From Comamonadaceae bacterium (GTDB taxonomy: Bacteria > Pseudomonadota > Gammaproteobacteria > Burkholderiales > Burkholderiaceae_C), in NCBI GenBank assembly GCA_947454585.1, contig CANGML010000050.1, positions 1 to 8,999 on the forward strand: 8,999 nucleotides of DNA. The letters run 5' to 3'. Position numbers and translations under genes: made by a program. Below the pieces are notes generated by a model. The model ran no database searches. It had not been told where the DNA came from and worked only from the letters and a program-made list of their open reading frames with translations. This document shows, piece by piece, positions 6,677 to 8,999 of this stretch; position 1 is the stretch's first letter; each line of letters begins with the position of its first letter.

Positions 6677-7545
6677 CCCCCGATCTGTTCGATGCCGGCA
6701 CCGAACGCTTGGCGACCCACCAAGCACGCGCGGTGAGCGAGGTCACCTCAGGCGATCGCAGCGCAGGCTTCAGTCGCGTGCACGAAGCGGGCAGCTTAGA
6801 CCTGACGCATGGCCGCATTTTGTACCTGGAAGATGTGCATGTGAGTTTCGATGGTTTCAAAGCCATCAATGGTTTGTCACTCGACATTGCACCGGGCGAG
6901 TTGCGTTGCATCATCGGCCCGAACGGCGCAGGCAAGACCACGATGATGGACATCATCACCGGCAAAACCAAACCTGATTCAGGTCAGGTGTTCTTTGGCA
7001 GCACCATTGATTTGCTGCGCCACAACGAGCCCGAGATTGCGCAACTTGGCATCGGCCGCAAGTTTCAAAAACCCACGGTGTTCGAGCACTTGAGCGTGTT
7101 TGAAAACTTAGAACTGGCTTTGAAGACCCACAAAGGTGTGGCCGCCTCGCTGTTCTTCCAACTCAATGGCGCGCAACGTGACCGCGTGCGCGAGGTGTTG
7201 TACACCATCCACTTGGAAGGCAGCGTGAAAGACCAAGCCGGCAACCTGAGCCACGGCCAAAAGCAATGGCTAGAGATTGGCATGCTGCTGATGCAAGACC
7301 CCAAGCTCTTGCTGCTCGATGAACCCGTGGCCGGCATGACCGATTTTGAAACCGAACGCACGGCTGAGTTGTTTCTGAGCCTCAAAGGCAAACACTCGCT
7401 GATGGTGGTGGAGCATGACATGAGCTTCATCAACACCATCTCAGACATCGTCACCGTGCTGTGCGATGGCTCGGTGTTGGCACAGGGCACGCTGGCCCAA
7501 GTGCAGGCCGACGAGCGCGTGATTGAGGTGTACCTAGGCCGCTAA
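6673..7545 (+). CDS. urtD: Urea ABC transporter, ATP-binding protein (LivG type)
   Basis: ATPase subunit on the cytoplasmic face that pairs with UrtE to power urea import. It has 290 residues. All ABC motifs are intact: Walker A GPNGAGKTT (82-90), Q-loop Q132 (RKFQKPTVFEHL), signature LSHGQ (192-196), Walker B LLLLDEP (212-218) and H-loop H248 (VVEHDM). The C-terminus VIEVYLGR is typical of LivG/UrtD. The ABC domain begins only near residue 50, so there is an N-terminal extension of about 45 mostly polar residues beyond the roughly 250-residue core; its function is unknown. The start at 6673 is well supported: GGAGGA (6661-6666) lies 6 bases upstream, and the ATG overlaps the urtC stop by 4 bases. 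Confidence 0.97.
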   Translation: MTPDLFDAGTERLATHQARAVSEVTSGDRSAGFSRVHEAGSLDLTHGRILYLEDVHVSFDGFKAINGLSLDIAPGELRCIIGPNGAGKTTMMDIITGKTKPDSGQVFFGSTIDLLRHNEPEIAQLGIGRKFQKPTVFEHLSVFENLELALKTHKGVAASLFFQLNGAQRDRVREVLYTIHLEGSVKDQAGNLSHGQKQWLEIGMLLMQDPKLLLLDEPVAGMTDFETERTAELFLSLKGKHSLMVVEHDMSFINTISDIVTVLCDGSVLAQGTLAQVQADERVIEVYLGR

Positions 7546-7559
7546 CGCTGACCTTAACT

Positions 7560-8285
7560 ATGCAAACCGACGATATGCCATTGGATATGCCCTTACTTCA
7601 AGTCTCCCACGTCAACCAGTACTACGGTGGCTCACACATCTTGCGCGATGTGAGCTTCGAGGCGCACTTGGGCCGCATCACCGTGCTGCTCGGGCGCAAC
7701 GGTGTGGGCAAAACCACGTTGCTCAAATCGCTCATGGGCGCGGTGCCCATTCGTGATGGGAGCATCAGCTTCAACGGCCAATCGCTTGAACGCGCTGCGC
7801 CCTACGAGCGTGCGCGTGCAGGCATTGGCTATGTGCCACAGGGACGCGAAATTTTTGCGCGCTTGACGGTGGAAGACAACTTGCGCATGGGCCTGGCGAC
7901 ACAGCCTGCAGGCACCGATATTCCTACCGAGTTGTTTGAGCTGTTCCCCGTGCTGCAACAAATGCTGCACCGCCGGGGCGGTGATTTGTCTGGCGGCCAG
8001 CAGCAGCAACTTGCCATCGCGCGGGCTTTGGCTTCTGGGCCGAAGTTGTTGGTGTTGGACGAACCCACCGAGGGGATTCAACCCAGCATCATCAAAGACA
8101 TAGGTCGCGTGATTCGCATGCTCGCCAGTCGGGGCGACATGGCCATCGTGTTGTGCGAACAGTATTACGACTTTGCCGAAGAGCTGGCGGATGACTACTT
8201 GGTGATGGAACGAGGTGAAGTGATTGCGCGCGGATTGGGATCGGATATGCAACGACATAACGTTCGTCAACTTGTTGCTATTTGA
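7560..8285 (+). CDS. urtE: Urea ABC transporter, ATP-binding protein (LivF type)
   Basis: Second ATPase of the urea importer. It has 241 residues from the first ATG. Motifs are Walker A GRNGVGKTT (45-53), Q-loop Q94 (YVPQGREIF), signature LSGGQ (143-147) and Walker B LLVLDEP (163-169). At the H-loop position there is Gln (CEQYYDFAEEL, Q201) instead of His, as is usual in LivF/UrtE proteins, so this is not a defect. VNQYYGGSHIL near the start and EQYYDFA mark UrtE specifically. The start is uncertain. ATG 7560 has no ribosome site and lies 14 bases after urtD. In-frame ATGs at 7575 and 7587 are alternatives, and 7587 would give 232 residues, nearer the usual family length. This is the last gene of the transporter operon, tail to tail with ureD. 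Confidence 0.96.
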   Translation: MQTDDMPLDMPLLQVSHVNQYYGGSHILRDVSFEAHLGRITVLLGRNGVGKTTLLKSLMGAVPIRDGSISFNGQSLERAAPYERARAGIGYVPQGREIFARLTVEDNLRMGLATQPAGTDIPTELFELFPVLQQMLHRRGGDLSGGQQQQLAIARALASGPKLLVLDEPTEGIQPSIIKDIGRVIRMLASRGDMAIVLCEQYYDFAEELADDYLVMERGEVIARGLGSDMQRHNVRQLVAI

Positions 8286-8325
8286 GTTTCTTCGCTCGTG
8301 AAGGTTTCTCGCCGTAGGCAAAAAA
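8286..8325. other. Short convergent gap between urtE and ureD without a clear terminator
   Basis: The 40 bases between the two converging genes contain no strong GC hairpin with a trailing U-tract in either direction. A weak CTTC-GCTCGT-GAAG stem and a run of six A (six T on the minus strand, directly after the ureD stop) are all I see. The T run precedes any hairpin on the minus strand, so it is not a canonical terminator. Confidence 0.5.
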
Positions 8326-8999
8326 CTACATCGACCAAATACGCGGCGGCCTATCCGACATCGCCCACAACCCACGCCGCCAAGCCGCCCACACCCCCCG
8401 TAACAAATTCTGCGCCGGCTCGACCAAGGGCGACAAGGTGCGCAAGACCACGATGCGCGGATGCGGCGATGTCACGCCCACCCATACTTCCTTGGGCGCC
8501 GCCTCGGTCAGTTCACGCGCCAGTGCTAAGGCGTGGTCACGCCGCTCACGCAACTGATCAGCCCCGCAAGCAAATACCAGGGTGGCCATGCAGCGTTGTT
8601 TCGCCAGCCCCAAGGGACCATCCATCAACCGAGCATCTTGCGCATCCAACAACCCACGCTCCAGCCATACGCCCGACACTTCGAGGTGCTGTTGCAATTG
8701 ACCCTGCTCGAACGGCAAGTTGGCCTGCGGTAAACCCAGGGCGGTGATGTCCCACGCCATCATCTCTGCGCTGGGGGCCAAGTCAAATACCGCGTGGTTC
8801 AGGCCATGGCAACCGTTGTAGGCGATGGTCTCGAGCGGCAGCCACTCCAAGCGCGCGCCTTCGCCCACTTGCGCTTTGACTTGCTGCGTTGCGAGACCCT
8901 GCTCGCTGCGGTAAAAACGTGTGGCGCCAGGGGTGGTCAGCAAGGCATGTGTGTTGGCGCCTAAGTTCAACTGGATGTCCAACAAGTCGCCCCCCACCA
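8326..8999 (-). CDS. ureD: Urease accessory protein UreD (partial, N-terminus outside window)
   Basis: Accessory protein that binds urease apoprotein and, with UreF and UreG, serves nickel insertion into the UreC active site. About 224 C-terminal residues are present; the family is usually about 270-290, so some 55-65 N-terminal residues lie beyond base 8999. The first visible residues VGGDLLDIQLNLGANTHALL correspond to the internal GGD motif of UreD; the GTG at 8997 is therefore a Val codon inside the gene, not a start. Other matches are TTPGATRFYRS, LEWLPLETIAYNG, MAWDITALGLP and the terminal PRIW. It points toward urtE and is separated from ureABC by the oppositely oriented urtABCDE cluster, so it cannot share the ureABC promoter region seen here. 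Stop TAG at 8328-8326. Confidence 0.95.
   Translation of the reverse strand, partial: VGGDLLDIQLNLGANTHALLTTPGATRFYRSEQGLATQQVKAQVGEGARLEWLPLETIAYNGCHGLNHAVFDLAPSAEMMAWDITALGLPQANLPFEQGQLQQHLEVSGVWLERGLLDAQDARLMDGPLGLAKQRCMATLVFACGADQLRERRDHALALARELTEAAPKEVWVGVTSPHPRIVVLRTLSPLVEPAQNLLRGVWAAWRRGLWAMSDRPPRIWSM

Noticed and set aside
8286..8325. Bidirectional terminator between urtE and ureD
   Set aside because: The stems are only 3-4 bp and the A/T run is on the wrong side of them for the minus strand.
7632..8375. 247-residue minus-strand frame opposite urtE
   Set aside because: It is antisense to a complete ABC ATPase and overlaps the true ureD end in another frame. It has no family features.
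8298..8747. Pro/Ala/Thr-rich plus-strand frame opposite ureD
   Set aside because: It is antisense to the clearly conserved ureD sequence, has low-complexity composition and has no credible ribosome site.

Overview
The window is a urea-utilisation locus. It combines structural genes for nickel urease with a complete high-affinity ABC urea transporter. The protein sequences look like Burkholderiales (Betaproteobacteria), most likely a Comamonadaceae-type organism. I base this on remembered similarity of UreA, UreB, UreC and UrtA-E and on the moderately high GC content. I cannot name a genus. Codon style is even across the window, and I see no insertion sequence, RNA gene, CRISPR array or foreign island.

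Layout from left to right. On the minus strand are ureC (1-1502, C-terminus outside the window), ureB (1502-1837), an unnamed 56-residue His-rich membrane microprotein (1834-2004) and ureA (2018-2320). They form a tight operon with start/stop overlaps. Next is a divergent regulatory region of about 300 bp (2321-2626). It holds a near-consensus sigma-54 promoter facing urtA, a weaker sigma-54-type match facing ureA, and an NtrC-like dyad between them. On the plus strand follow urtA (2627-3901), a strong intrinsic terminator/attenuator (3925-3954), urtB, urtC, urtD and urtE (to 8285). Last, on the minus strand, is a 5'-truncated ureD (8326-8999), convergent with urtE.

How the genes work together: UrtA binds urea in the periplasm. 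UrtB and UrtC form the membrane channel, and UrtD and UrtE are the ATPases that drive import. UreA, UreB and UreC form urease, which hydrolyses urea to ammonia and carbamate/CO2. UreD is an accessory protein for nickel insertion; the other usual maturation genes (ureE, ureF, ureG) are not in the window. The sigma-54 promoter and NtrC-like site suggest induction under nitrogen limitation. The attenuator suggests that the binding protein UrtA is made in excess over the membrane and ATPase subunits.

The core system is well known. The points worth a second look are the unlisted microprotein between ureA and ureB, the near-leaderless sigma-54 arrangement at ureA, the attenuator abutting urtB, and the inverted urt cassette separating ureD from ureABC.
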